This document shows positions 51,227-59,641 of a stretch of 64,000 nt of DNA, piece after piece. Under the pieces are notes generated by a model. It saw only the letters and a list, made by a program, of their open reading frames with translations, ran no database searches and was not told where the DNA came from. Position 1 is the stretch's first letter, and each line of letters starts with the position of its first letter. The position numbers were made by a program, and so were the translations under genes. The stretch covers positions 420,575-484,574 of the forward strand of contig NZ_LMSD01000040.1 of assembly GCF_001428045.1 (NCBI RefSeq), in the 5' to 3' direction. Origin of the DNA: Paenibacillus sp. Soil750 (GTDB taxonomy: Bacteria > Bacillota > Bacilli > Paenibacillales > NBRC-103111).

Positions 51227-51996
51227 TTCGACAGGCCACCCTTATTATTTTGAGATCCAGGCTTTTTTTGTGAACCAGGAGCACCATAGATGAAATAAGA
51301 CTGAACGATTGTGAAAATGTTACCGTAAATCCAGTATAACGGAAGCGCCGATGCAAAATTCATGGACATTACAAAAATCATGACCGGGAAAATGTACATT
51401 AAGCTTTTCATTTGTTGATTCATTTGGGAAGACATAAACATTTGTTGAATGAACGTCGTAGCCGCGGCAATCAACGGTAAGATGTATAGGTGATCCGGTT
51501 TACCAAGATTCAACCACAGGAACGTGTGCTCATGAATTTCTTGGTTACGCATAATCGCTTGATAAAGAGCGATTAGAATTGGCATTTGAACAATGATAGG
51601 AAAACAACCAGCTAACGGATTTACACCATTTTGTTGAAATAGTTTCATCGTTTCTTCTTGTTGCTTTTTCGCATCATCTTTATATTTCTCTTTAAGCTTC
51701 TTCATTTCAGGCTGCAGATCCTGCATCCGTTTAGAGCTTTTGTATTGCTTAAGCGTAAGCGGCAAAATAATCAATCGAATAATCAATGTAACAACCAAGA
51801 TGGATAATCCATATTGACCCCATAGATGATCGGCGAACCAGTCAAGCGTTTGTGAAAGCGGGTACGTAAAGTACTTAGTGAAAAAATTAGCCGTGTTCGG
51901 ATCGATTGGCGCTGATGCTGCACTTGACGGGCTACATCCGGACAAAAGTAAAATCACCGAAGACAGTGCTACTAGCATATAAATTCGACGAGTCAA
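51223..51996 (-). CDS. yidC: Membrane protein insertase YidC (SpoIIIJ-type lipoprotein)
   Basis: A 257-residue insertase. The signal ends LLLSGC, so the mature protein is a lipoprotein, as for SpoIIIJ/YqjG. Five membrane segments follow, and the hydrophilic groove region TLIIRLIILPLTLKQYKSSKRMQDLQPEMKKLKEKY carries the conserved Arg that receives substrates. It inserts membrane proteins with or without SecYEG, and SpoIIIJ is needed for sporulation. It lies between rnpA and jag. Confidence 0.96.
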   Translation of the reverse strand: MTRRIYMLVALSSVILLLSGCSPSSAASAPIDPNTANFFTKYFTYPLSQTLDWFADHLWGQYGLSILVVTLIIRLIILPLTLKQYKSSKRMQDLQPEMKKLKEKYKDDAKKQQEETMKLFQQNGVNPLAGCFPIIVQMPILIALYQAIMRNQEIHEHTFLWLNLGKPDHLYILPLIAAATTFIQQMFMSSQMNQQMKSLMYIFPVMIFVMSMNFASALPLYWIYGNIFTIVQSYFIYGAPGSQKKPGSQNNKGGLSK

Positions 51997-52067
51997 AATG
52001 AGATCCTCCTAAATGTCTTTTCCAAGATAAACTATAACACATCTTCAGTCCGCAAGGAAATATTGCG

Positions 52068-52433
52068 TCACTTTTTTAATGCGTCATTTTTTTTATATAA
52101 AGAAGCTTTACGAATGACATGCCAGATGCTCTTCTCCATGTCTGCGTAAGCCATATCAACAACCGGTTTTCTAGCCAGCAGAATGTAGTCATATTGAGGC
52201 GTCATGTTTTCTTTTTTCAACCGAATAATTTCTTTCATCATTCGTCTCAAACGATTACGTACAACTGCATTTCCTATTTTCTTGGAAACCGATACACCGA
52301 AACGAAACGCTTCTGCTTTCGGCTGCGGCAAATAGTATAGAACGAATTGCTGATTAGCCATCGATTTCCCATAGCGATACACCTTACTAAAGTCTTCTCT
52401 TTTTGCTAACCGATATAGTTTCTCCACAGCCAT
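52068..52433 (-). CDS. rnpA: Ribonuclease P protein component
   Basis: A 121-residue basic protein with the RnpA signature: LYRLAKREDFSKVYRYGKSMANQQFVLYYLP, FGVSVSKKIGNAVVRNRLRRMMKEIIRL, and AKRP-like YDYILLARKPVVDM. It is the protein partner of the catalytic RNA that matures tRNA 5' ends. ATG 52433 is chosen over a GTG two codons earlier because GGAG lies 5 bases upstream. It is 62 bases before rpmH in the usual rpmH-rnpA-yidC-jag order. Confidence 0.96.
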   Translation of the reverse strand: MAVEKLYRLAKREDFSKVYRYGKSMANQQFVLYYLPQPKAEAFRFGVSVSKKIGNAVVRNRLRRMMKEIIRLKKENMTPQYDYILLARKPVVDMAYADMEKSIWHVIRKASLYKKNDALKK

Positions 52434-52534
52434 GTACACTCCAGACAGATCACATTCATTAGTTGAAAGAACACTACATATCTAATCTAGTTTTAACAAA
52501 ACCAGTTCAATGTAAACCGACGTTCCAAATGCAA

Positions 52535-52557
52535 AAAAAAAAGCCCCTTTCGGAGCC
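52535..52557 (-). terminator. Terminator/attenuator between rpmH and rnpA
   Basis: On the minus strand AGGCTCC pairs with GGGGCTT (two G-T pairs) around GAAA and is followed by ten Ts. It lies 5 bases past the rpmH stop and probably lets only part of transcription enter rnpA. Confidence 0.75.
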
Positions 52558-52562
52558 TCTTC

Positions 52563-52697
52563 TTACGCGCTAAGAACTTTTCTTCCTTTAAGACGACGAG
52601 CTTGTAGAACTTTACGACCGTTCTTCGTGCTCATTCTTTTACGGAAACCATGGTTCTTCTTACGCTTTCTCGTATTCGGGTTAAATGTTGGACCCAT
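52563..52697 (-). CDS. rpmH: Ribosomal protein bL34
   Basis: A 44-residue, very basic protein, too short for most tracks: it starts MGPTFNPNTRKRKKNHGFRK and contains RMSTKNGRKVL and RRLKGRKVLSA, all as in bL34. GGAGGTG precedes the ATG by 6 bases. It is the first gene left of oriC and is transcribed away from it. Confidence 0.99.
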   Translation of the reverse strand: MGPTFNPNTRKRKKNHGFRKRMSTKNGRKVLQARRLKGRKVLSA

Positions 52698-52947
52698 CTA
52701 TAGCACCTCCCTACCTGGCTGAGGATATCCATCCTACAAAATTTCTACTACTCATTAAATCATTTTCACAGAAGAAAGTCAACCTACCCAAGTGTGCAGT
52801 ATTTGGATGGCGGAAAACCTCGATAACGTCAAAAAGAATAAGCTGTGTATAAAGTTTTGACGAGAAAGAACAAACTTTGTCGAAAATCAACAGAATATCA
52901 ACAATATCTTGTGTTGTGAACAATTTCTACCCACAAGTTGTTGTTAT

Positions 52948-53260
52948 TGTGGATAATGCGAAACAATCCGTTGATTAACAAGGTATCTTTTGTTAAGATA
53001 GTAATGTTTCTGCTGTGGATATACACCACTAATCCTCCGAGTTATCAACAACCTGTGGATAATAATGTGCACAAACTTCCCTCTACAAGAATAAGTCATT
53101 TCTGCTGATCCTTAGTAATGTGGATAAAACCGACAAAAGTCATCCTTTTTTGACCCCACCAGACACTAGATTCTTTTAGACGATATTTGGGCATACTAAA
53201 TGCTAACTACCAATTTTTCGAGATTCCAACGTGAGTTATTTGTTTCACGTTTTATCCATA
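52948..53260. other. oriC, upstream part: DnaA-box cluster between rpmH and dnaA
   Basis: The 624-base gap 52698-53321 contains exact TGTGGATAA/TTATCCACA boxes at 52948-52956, 53054-53062 and 53119-53127, and one-mismatch boxes at 53014-53022 (TGTGGATAT), 53042-53050 (TTATCAACA) and 53252-53260 (TTATCCATA). The spread over 300 bases between rpmH and dnaA is the incC-type half of the two-part origin known from Bacillus. It also carries the dnaA promoter. An AT-rich segment with several shorter TATCAACA-like motifs lies at 52880-52920. Confidence 0.9.
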
Positions 53261-53321
53261 AATCATAACCATGTTTCTCCTGGCCTATGCCACATGTTTG
53301 ATTCAAAAGGAGTGAAGTACT

Positions 53322-54689
53322 GTGGAAGGCCATTCTACGGACCTTTGGCAACAAATTTTAACGATTATTCAAACGAAGCTCAGTAAACCAAGTTTCGACA
53401 CCTGGCTTAAATCGACGAAGGCCACTGTATTCAACGATTCAACAGTCATTATTTGCGCACCTAATAATTTTGCGCAGGAGTGGCTTGAGAGTAGATACAC
53501 GAAGCTAATCGAAGGAACGATCTACGATTTTACGGGAAAGCATGTATCCGTTAAATTTATTATCGAAACCGAAGATCAGAAGTCACAATCGATGCAAGCC
53601 ATTCAACCCGTTGTCATTCCCCCCAAAGGTCCAGCCATTGTTGCTGGTGAAGAAAACTTTACAAGTATGATGAACGCTAGGTATACATTTGATACCTTCG
53701 TCATTGGATCTGGTAACCGTTTTGCTCACGCTGCTTCTCTCGCCGTAGCTGAAGCGCCGGCCAAAGCGTATAATCCCCTCTTTTTATACGGGGGCGTTGG
53801 ACTAGGTAAAACACATCTCATGCATGCGATCGGACATTATGTACTTGAACATAACCCTGGCTCTCGGGTTCTATATATATCCTCCGAAAAGTTCACGAAT
53901 GAATTTATCAATGCAGTCCGTGATAACCGCGGGGAAGGCTTTCGTAACAAGTATCGAACCATTGATGTACTGCTCATCGATGATATTCAATTCCTTGCGG
54001 GGAAAGAAGGAACGCAGGAAGAGTTCTTCCACACATTTAACGCGCTTCATGAGGAAGGAAAACAAATTATTATCTCAAGTGACCGTCCGCCTAAAGAGAT
54101 TCCAACCCTGGAAGATCGGTTACGTTCACGATTTGAATGGGGACTTATCACAGATATTCAACCGCCAGATTTAGAAACACGAATCGCTATTTTACGCAAA
54201 AAGGCTAAAGCCGAGAATCTAGAGATTCCGAATGAAGCTATGATCTATATCGCGAACCAAATTGATACGAATATCCGAGAGCTGGAGGGTGCGTTAATTC
54301 GTGTTGTCGCTTACTCTTCCCTTATTAATCAAGATATTAGCGTACATTTAACGGCTGAAGCGTTGAAGGATATCATCCCATCGAACCGACCAAGAGTCAT
54401 TACGATACAGGATATTCAAGCACGAGTTGGAGAATTCTATGGTTTAAAGCTCGAGGATTTCAAAGCGCGTAAACGAACAAAAGCCGTGGCATTCCCAAGG
54501 CAAGTAGCGATGTACCTTGCACGGGAACTCACAGACTTCTCTTTGCCGAAAATCGGAGATAATTTTGGGGGCCGCGATCATACGACTGTCATACATGCGC
54601 ATGAGAAAATTGTGCAGCAGCTCAAAGTGGATCAAGAATTATATAAGATTGTCCATAACTTAACGGAACGCATCAAAAACCCCTCTTAA
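53322..54689 (+). CDS. dnaA: Chromosomal replication initiator DnaA
   Basis: A 455-residue initiator: domain I (LWQQILTIIQTKLSKPSFDTWL), a linker, the AAA+ domain with Walker A GGVGLGKTHLMHAIG and DVLLIDDIQFLAGKE, and the domain-IV DnaA-box-binding helix region with DNFGGRDHTTVIHAHEKI. It starts at GTG 53322, 6-7 bases after AAAGGAG. It melts oriC and autoregulates through boxes on both sides. Genes on both sides of it point away from it. Confidence 0.99.
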   Translation: MEGHSTDLWQQILTIIQTKLSKPSFDTWLKSTKATVFNDSTVIICAPNNFAQEWLESRYTKLIEGTIYDFTGKHVSVKFIIETEDQKSQSMQAIQPVVIPPKGPAIVAGEENFTSMMNARYTFDTFVIGSGNRFAHAASLAVAEAPAKAYNPLFLYGGVGLGKTHLMHAIGHYVLEHNPGSRVLYISSEKFTNEFINAVRDNRGEGFRNKYRTIDVLLIDDIQFLAGKEGTQEEFFHTFNALHEEGKQIIISSDRPPKEIPTLEDRLRSRFEWGLITDIQPPDLETRIAILRKKAKAENLEIPNEAMIYIANQIDTNIRELEGALIRVVAYSSLINQDISVHLTAEALKDIIPSNRPRVITIQDIQARVGEFYGLKLEDFKARKRTKAVAFPRQVAMYLARELTDFSLPKIGDNFGGRDHTTVIHAHEKIVQQLKVDQELYKIVHNLTERIKNPS

Positions 54690-54731
54690 TAACATCACTT
54701 TTTCCATAAGCCTATGCACAATCTATTCACA

Positions 54732-54830
54732 TGTGGATAGGCTTGCTCTATCTCAGATTCATCCACATATCCACATATCCAGAGCCCCTACTGCTATTAC
54801 TAATAAAGAATGTTATTATATAATGATTAT
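54732..54830 (+). other. oriC, downstream part: DnaA boxes, DnaA-trios and AT-rich unwinding element
   Basis: Between dnaA and dnaN: TGTGGATAG (54732-54740), TCATCCACA (54759-54767), ATATCCACA (54767-54775) and ATATCCAGA (54775-54783) lie in one row, the last three in tandem. A GC stretch follows, then CTA-CTG-CTA-TTA-CTA-ATA (54788-54805), which resembles the DnaA-trio elements next to the boxes in Bacillus subtilis, then AT-rich DNA to 54830. This is the likely unwinding site. Confidence 0.8.
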
Positions 54831-54869
54831 GCTAACGCACCGTAAAAAAAGAACTGCAGGAGTGAAGTC

Positions 54870-56012
54870 ATGAAATTAACTATCCTAAAAGACCATTTAA
54901 TCGAATCCATTGGTCACGTTTCCAAAGCCATATCCTCTCGAACAACGATACCCATTCTTACAGGGATCAAAATAGATGCAACCTTAAGCGGTGTTACGCT
55001 AACAGCTAGTGATACCGACATTTCCATTCAAAGCTTTACGGCAAGTGAAAACAGCACCATTAAAATTATTGAACTTATTCAAGCTGGGAGCGTTGTACTT
55101 CCCGCTAAATTTTTCGTTGAAATCATTCGTAAGCTGCCAGCGCAATTAATCGAAATTGAAGTAAAAGCTAACTTCCAAACGATTATTCGTTCAGGTTCTT
55201 CCGAAATTCAAATCATGGGCCTAGATCCAGATGAGTATCCGCTGCTTCCTGAAATCGAAGAGAGCAAAATGCTTCGTTTACCAAGTGATTTGCTTAAAAC
55301 AATGATTAAACAAACGTCTTATGCCGTATCCACCAATGAATCGACACCTATTCTTACAGGGGTTCTTTGGAACATTTCAGGTGATAAGTTGAAATTTATC
55401 GCATGTGATCGTCATCGCCTGGCAAGTAGAGAAGTCACCGTTGATAACGAACAAGCACAAAACCTGCCTAATATCGTTATTTCAGGACGTACACTGAATG
55501 AGTTAAGCAAAATTTTGCCTGATCAAAACACCCTTATAGATATAGTTATTGCGGACAACCAAGTTTTATTCAAAATTCAATCAATTTTATTTTATTCGCG
55601 TATTTTAGATGGGACTTACCCAGATACGTCTAAGCTCATTCCGCAATCCTTTCAAACGGAAATGGTTGTTCCAACAAAGGAATTGGCTGAAGCGATCGAC
55701 CGTGCCTACCTTCTCTCCAAAGAGGACAAAACGAATATTGTTAAAATGATGATGCTTGAAGACAAAACCATCGAAATTTCGTCGAGCTCCTCCGAGCTAG
55801 GTAAAGTAACCGAACAAATTGCCCTGCAGCATATTGTTGGTGACTTACTTAAGATTTCGTTTAACTCCAAATATATGTTGGATGCACTGAAGGTACTCGA
55901 CTCCGAATTTATTCAAATTGGATTTACGGGAGCTATGCAACCGATCATTATGAAACCGCAAGATTCGACGAATATTTTGCAGTTAATTTTGCCATACCGA
56001 ACAACGAATTAA
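54870..56012 (+). CDS. dnaN: DNA polymerase III beta clamp
   Basis: A 380-residue sliding clamp. It starts MKLTILKDHLIESIGHVSKAISSRTTIPIL, carries the middle-domain ILTGVLWNISGDKLKFIACDRHRLA and ends with MQPIIMKPQDSTNILQLILPYR. It is a complete three-domain protein that forms the ring around DNA. GCAGGAGTGAAG precedes the ATG. It follows dnaA by 180 bases and leads the dnaN-yaaA-recF group. Confidence 0.99.
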   Translation: MKLTILKDHLIESIGHVSKAISSRTTIPILTGIKIDATLSGVTLTASDTDISIQSFTASENSTIKIIELIQAGSVVLPAKFFVEIIRKLPAQLIEIEVKANFQTIIRSGSSEIQIMGLDPDEYPLLPEIEESKMLRLPSDLLKTMIKQTSYAVSTNESTPILTGVLWNISGDKLKFIACDRHRLASREVTVDNEQAQNLPNIVISGRTLNELSKILPDQNTLIDIVIADNQVLFKIQSILFYSRILDGTYPDTSKLIPQSFQTEMVVPTKELAEAIDRAYLLSKEDKTNIVKMMMLEDKTIEISSSSSELGKVTEQIALQHIVGDLLKISFNSKYMLDALKVLDSEFIQIGFTGAMQPIIMKPQDSTNILQLILPYRTTN

Positions 56013-56025
56013 GGGAGCGCTCGTT

Positions 56026-56241
56026 ATGAAACAAATAGTTATCAACACTGCATATATTACACTTGGGCAGTTTTTGAAGTTATCGGACTGCATATCCACA
56101 GGTGGACAAGCTAAATTTTTTGTTGTGGAAACCAAAATCGAAGTGAACGGGCAAGCTGAAAATCGCAGAGGTCGGAAACTTGTGCCGCAGGATATCGTCA
56201 AGGTAGAAGGTTTTGGACAATTCGAGGTCATAAGCTCCTGA
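56026..56241 (+). CDS. yaaA: S4-domain protein YaaA (RlbA)
   Basis: A 71-residue protein with a single S4 RNA-binding fold: YITLGQFLKLSDCISTGGQAKFFV and the later INGQAENRRGRKLVPQDIV. In Bacillus it is associated with 50S ribosome assembly (rlbA). It sits between dnaN and recF in the usual place, and its gene begins 13 bases past dnaN. Length matches the family. Confidence 0.95.
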   Translation: MKQIVINTAYITLGQFLKLSDCISTGGQAKFFVVETKIEVNGQAENRRGRKLVPQDIVKVEGFGQFEVISS

Positions 56242-56268
56242 TCGGAATACCCAGGAGGATGATCGGCC

Positions 56269-57387
56269 ATGTTTCTAAATAAACTCGTACTCAGTCATTA
56301 TAGAAATTACGATCATGTTGAATTAACAACATCGAATAACGTGAATATTTTCGTTGGACCCAACGCACAAGGTAAAACGAATTTGCTGGAATCCATCTAT
56401 GTGATGGCCATGACCAAATCGCATCGTACCCACCAGGACAAAGAACTGATTGGCTGGAACGGTGAGCAAACGCTGCTGCATGCAGAGATTCAGAAATTGT
56501 ACGGGAACTGTAAGCTGGATCTCTCCATCTCTTCCAAGGGGAAAAAAGCGAAGATTAATGGTCTTGAGCAAAAAAAGCTCAGTAATTTTATTGGAGCATT
56601 GAACGTTGTCATGTTTGCTCCGGAGGATTTAGAGATTGTCAAAGGAACGCCTGGCATAAGACGACGTTTTCTTGATATGGAAATCGGCCAAGTACAGCCC
56701 TCCTATATTCACGACTTATCTCAATACCAGAAAATCTTGGTGCAACGGAATAATTATTTAAAGCAAAATTACCCAGGAAAAAGCACACCTGACGCCATGT
56801 TGGACATCTGGAATGAACAATTAGCACAGTATGGTGTTAAAATTATGAAAAAGCGTCAAAACTTCATAAAGAAGCTTCAAAAATGGGCGGAGAATATCCA
56901 CAGAGGGATAACGAACGACAGTGAATCGTTAGTGATTCGCTACTCCCCTTCTTTTGACATGGAGCCATTTGAAGATGAATCTGTTTTATTAAACCAATTT
57001 ATGATAAAGTTATCTTTGGTGAAAGATCAGGAATTCCGAAGAGGTGTAACTTTAGTAGGCCCTCATCGTGACGATCTTCTCTTTTTCATAAATGACAAAG
57101 AAGTCCAAACGTACGGTTCCCAAGGTCAGCAGCGTACAACCGCGCTATCACTCAAGCTAGCAGAAATTGAGCTCATTCATGAAGAAGTCGGCGAGTATCC
57201 TCTGCTATTACTAGATGATGTCCTATCGGAACTGGATGAATATAGACAGACACAGTTAATTCGCACGTTTCAGCAGAAAGTCCAAACGTTTATTACGACA
57301 ACAGGTCTAGAGAGTGTTCATTTGGATCAACTGGATCATGCTTCCGTGTTTCATGTTTTGAAAGGAAATGTAAGCGGCAGGAGCTGA
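56269..57387 (+). CDS. recF: DNA repair protein RecF
   Basis: A 372-residue SMC-like ATPase. Walker A is FVGPNAQGKTNLLESIY, the signature is STGAQ/SQGQ-like (GSQGQQRTTALSLKLAE), Walker B is LLLLDDVLSELDEYRQ. RecF helps load RecA at gaps with RecO and RecR. It has good site GGAGG and a 28-base gap to yaaA. Confidence 0.98.
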   Translation: MFLNKLVLSHYRNYDHVELTTSNNVNIFVGPNAQGKTNLLESIYVMAMTKSHRTHQDKELIGWNGEQTLLHAEIQKLYGNCKLDLSISSKGKKAKINGLEQKKLSNFIGALNVVMFAPEDLEIVKGTPGIRRRFLDMEIGQVQPSYIHDLSQYQKILVQRNNYLKQNYPGKSTPDAMLDIWNEQLAQYGVKIMKKRQNFIKKLQKWAENIHRGITNDSESLVIRYSPSFDMEPFEDESVLLNQFMIKLSLVKDQEFRRGVTLVGPHRDDLLFFINDKEVQTYGSQGQQRTTALSLKLAEIELIHEEVGEYPLLLLDDVLSELDEYRQTQLIRTFQQKVQTFITTTGLESVHLDQLDHASVFHVLKGNVSGRS

Positions 57388-57392
57388 GAAGC

Positions 57393-57641
57393 ATGTTTAT
57401 TCATTTGGGTGGAGAGAAAATCATTAGAGCGTCTGAATTGATTGCTATATTTGATATTTCGATTGAGAAGTCGTCTAAAATATCAAAGCAGTTCATTGGG
57501 CAAGCAGTCAAAGATAAAAGAACCGAGCAAATCGGTGAGGAAGATTGCAAATCACTGGTCGTGACGAAAAGTAAGGTGTATTATTCCCCGATCTCCTCAA
57601 CAACGCTCAAAAAAAGAGCTAATCAGTTATTGACGAATTAA
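57393..57641 (+). CDS. remB: Extracellular matrix regulator RemB (DUF370)
   Basis: An 82-residue DUF370 protein of the RemA/RemB (YaaB) family: FIHLGGEKIIRASELIAIFDI is the family start, followed by a basic, Lys-rich region. RemA and RemB activate biofilm and osmotic genes in Bacillus. It lies 5 bases after recF, so the two are translationally coupled, and 35 bases before gyrB. Confidence 0.93.
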   Translation: MFIHLGGEKIIRASELIAIFDISIEKSSKISKQFIGQAVKDKRTEQIGEEDCKSLVVTKSKVYYSPISSTTLKKRANQLLTN

Positions 57642-57676
57642 CTTCTTTTAATATAAAAAAGCAGGTGAAGAGTAGC

Positions 57677-59593
57677 ATGTCTGTGAATCAAAATGCGTAC
57701 GATGACAGTCAGATTCAGGTTCTGGAAGGTTTAGAAGCCGTTCGCAAAAGACCGGGTATGTATATTGGTTCAACCAGTGCCCGAGGACTGCACCATCTCG
57801 TTTGGGAAGCTGTAGATAACAGTATCGATGAAGCCCTGGCCGGTTTTTGTACAAAGATTGATGTGATTGTCCATAAAAATAATAGCATATCCGTTATCGA
57901 TAACGGACGTGGGATTCCTGTTGGTGAAAATGCCAAACTGAAAAGACCGACACTCGAAGTTGTTCTTACCGTGCTTCATGCTGGTGGGAAATTCGGTGGG
58001 GACGATTCTGGTTATAAAGTTTCAGGGGGACTTCACGGGGTTGGTATCTCTGTTGTAAATGCGTTGTCAGAGCTGCTTTTGGTTCAAGTTAAGCGTGAAG
58101 GCCAAATTCATCAACAAGAGTATCGTCGCGGTGTGCCTCAATATGATGTGAAAATCATCGGAGAAACGGAAGAAACAGGTACGACAGTTACATTCCAACC
58201 GGATCCAGAGATTTTCAAAGAAACAACTGAATATGATTTCGACACGTTGCAATCCAGGATTCGCGAGCTTGCTTTCTTGAATAAAGGCATCGAGATTAAC
58301 TTAATAGATGAGCGTACGGATACGGTGGCAACGCATATGTACGAAGGCGGTATTGTGTCCTTTGTACAGCATTTAAATCGCAACCGTGAAGTCGTCAATG
58401 AATTGCCGATCTATGTTGAAGGTGCTAAAGACAATATTTCGATCGAGATCGCATTACAGTACAACGATAGCTATACCGAAAACATTTACTCTTTTGCTAA
58501 CAATATCAACACACACGAGGGTGGAACGCATGAATCAGGATTCAAGAGCGCACTGACGCGGATCCTAAATGACTACGCCCGTAAAAATAATTCGATCAAA
58601 GAAAGCGACTCGAATCTATCTGGAGATGACGTGCGCGAGGGTCTTGCTGCGATTATTTCTGTGAAAATTCCAGAGCCTCAGTTCGAAGGTCAAACAAAAA
58701 CGAAACTTGGTAACAGCGAAGTTCGTGGTATTGTGGAATCCCTTTTCGCAGAGAAACTGCAAGAATTCCTTGAAGAGAACCCAGCTGTAGCTCGCAAAAT
58801 CCTTGAAAAAGGTATTCAAGCTGCTAGAGCAAGAGAAGCAGCACGTAAAGCCAGAGAATTGACTCGCCGCAAAAGTGCGCTTGAAGTTAGTGCCCTGCCA
58901 GGTAAACTAGCAGATTGCTCTTCCAAAGACGCTTCAATCAGTGAGATTTACATTGTAGAAGGTGACTCTGCAGGTGGTTCAGCTAAGCAAGGACGTGATC
59001 GTCATTTCCAAGCGATTCTGCCTCTGCGCGGTAAAATTTTGAATGTAGAGAAAGCACGCTTGGATCGTATCTTATCCAATACCGAAATCCGTGCCATGAT
59101 TACAGCTTTCGGTACAGGAATCAGCGATGATTTCGACATTTCCAAGGCACGTTATCACAAAATTATCCTCATGACGGATGCCGATGTGGATGGTGCGCAT
59201 ATTCGTACCTTGCTACTTACCTTTTTATATCGTTACATGAAAAAACTAATTGAGACTGGCTATGTGTATATTGCACAACCACCACTCTTTAAGCTTGAGC
59301 GTAATAAAACGATTCGATATGCGTATAACGAGAAGCAACGTGAAGTCATTATGCAAGAGTTCGGTGAAGGCGTGAAAGTCAATGTCCAACGTTATAAAGG
59401 ACTTGGCGAGATGAATCCGGGCCAGTTATGGGAAACAACCATGGATCCGGAAAGCCGTACACTCCTCCAAGTGACGATCGAAGATGCTATAGAAGCGGAT
59501 ACACTCTTTGATTCATTGATGGGCGATAATGTAGAGCCTAGACGTGATTTTATCGAGGAACATGCGAAATACGTGAAAAATTTAGATATCTAA
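57677..59593 (+). CDS. gyrB: DNA gyrase subunit B
   Basis: A 638-residue subunit. Starts MSVNQNAYDDSQIQVLEGLEAVRKRPGMYIGST; ATPase motifs DGRGIP/ GVGISVVNALS, and the TOPRIM domain EGDSAGGSAKQGRDR with DADVDGAHIR and QRYKGLGEMNPGQLW. AGGTGA precedes ATG 57677; residues upstream in the frame lack a site. It supercoils DNA with GyrA. No quinolone- or coumarin-resistance change was judged. Confidence 0.99.
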   Translation: MSVNQNAYDDSQIQVLEGLEAVRKRPGMYIGSTSARGLHHLVWEAVDNSIDEALAGFCTKIDVIVHKNNSISVIDNGRGIPVGENAKLKRPTLEVVLTVLHAGGKFGGDDSGYKVSGGLHGVGISVVNALSELLLVQVKREGQIHQQEYRRGVPQYDVKIIGETEETGTTVTFQPDPEIFKETTEYDFDTLQSRIRELAFLNKGIEINLIDERTDTVATHMYEGGIVSFVQHLNRNREVVNELPIYVEGAKDNISIEIALQYNDSYTENIYSFANNINTHEGGTHESGFKSALTRILNDYARKNNSIKESDSNLSGDDVREGLAAIISVKIPEPQFEGQTKTKLGNSEVRGIVESLFAEKLQEFLEENPAVARKILEKGIQAARAREAARKARELTRRKSALEVSALPGKLADCSSKDASISEIYIVEGDSAGGSAKQGRDRHFQAILPLRGKILNVEKARLDRILSNTEIRAMITAFGTGISDDFDISKARYHKIILMTDADVDGAHIRTLLLTFLYRYMKKLIETGYVYIAQPPLFKLERNKTIRYAYNEKQREVIMQEFGEGVKVNVQRYKGLGEMNPGQLWETTMDPESRTLLQVTIEDAIEADTLFDSLMGDNVEPRRDFIEEHAKYVKNLDI

Positions 59594-59641
59594 CGTCGTC
59601 CGAGACGTTGCAAACGATGTAAGCTTTCAGGAGGAACATTC

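Noticed and set aside
53239..53260. Third parS site (TGTTTCACG) upstream of dnaA
   Set aside because: Only one half-site matches; the other half reads TTTTAT.
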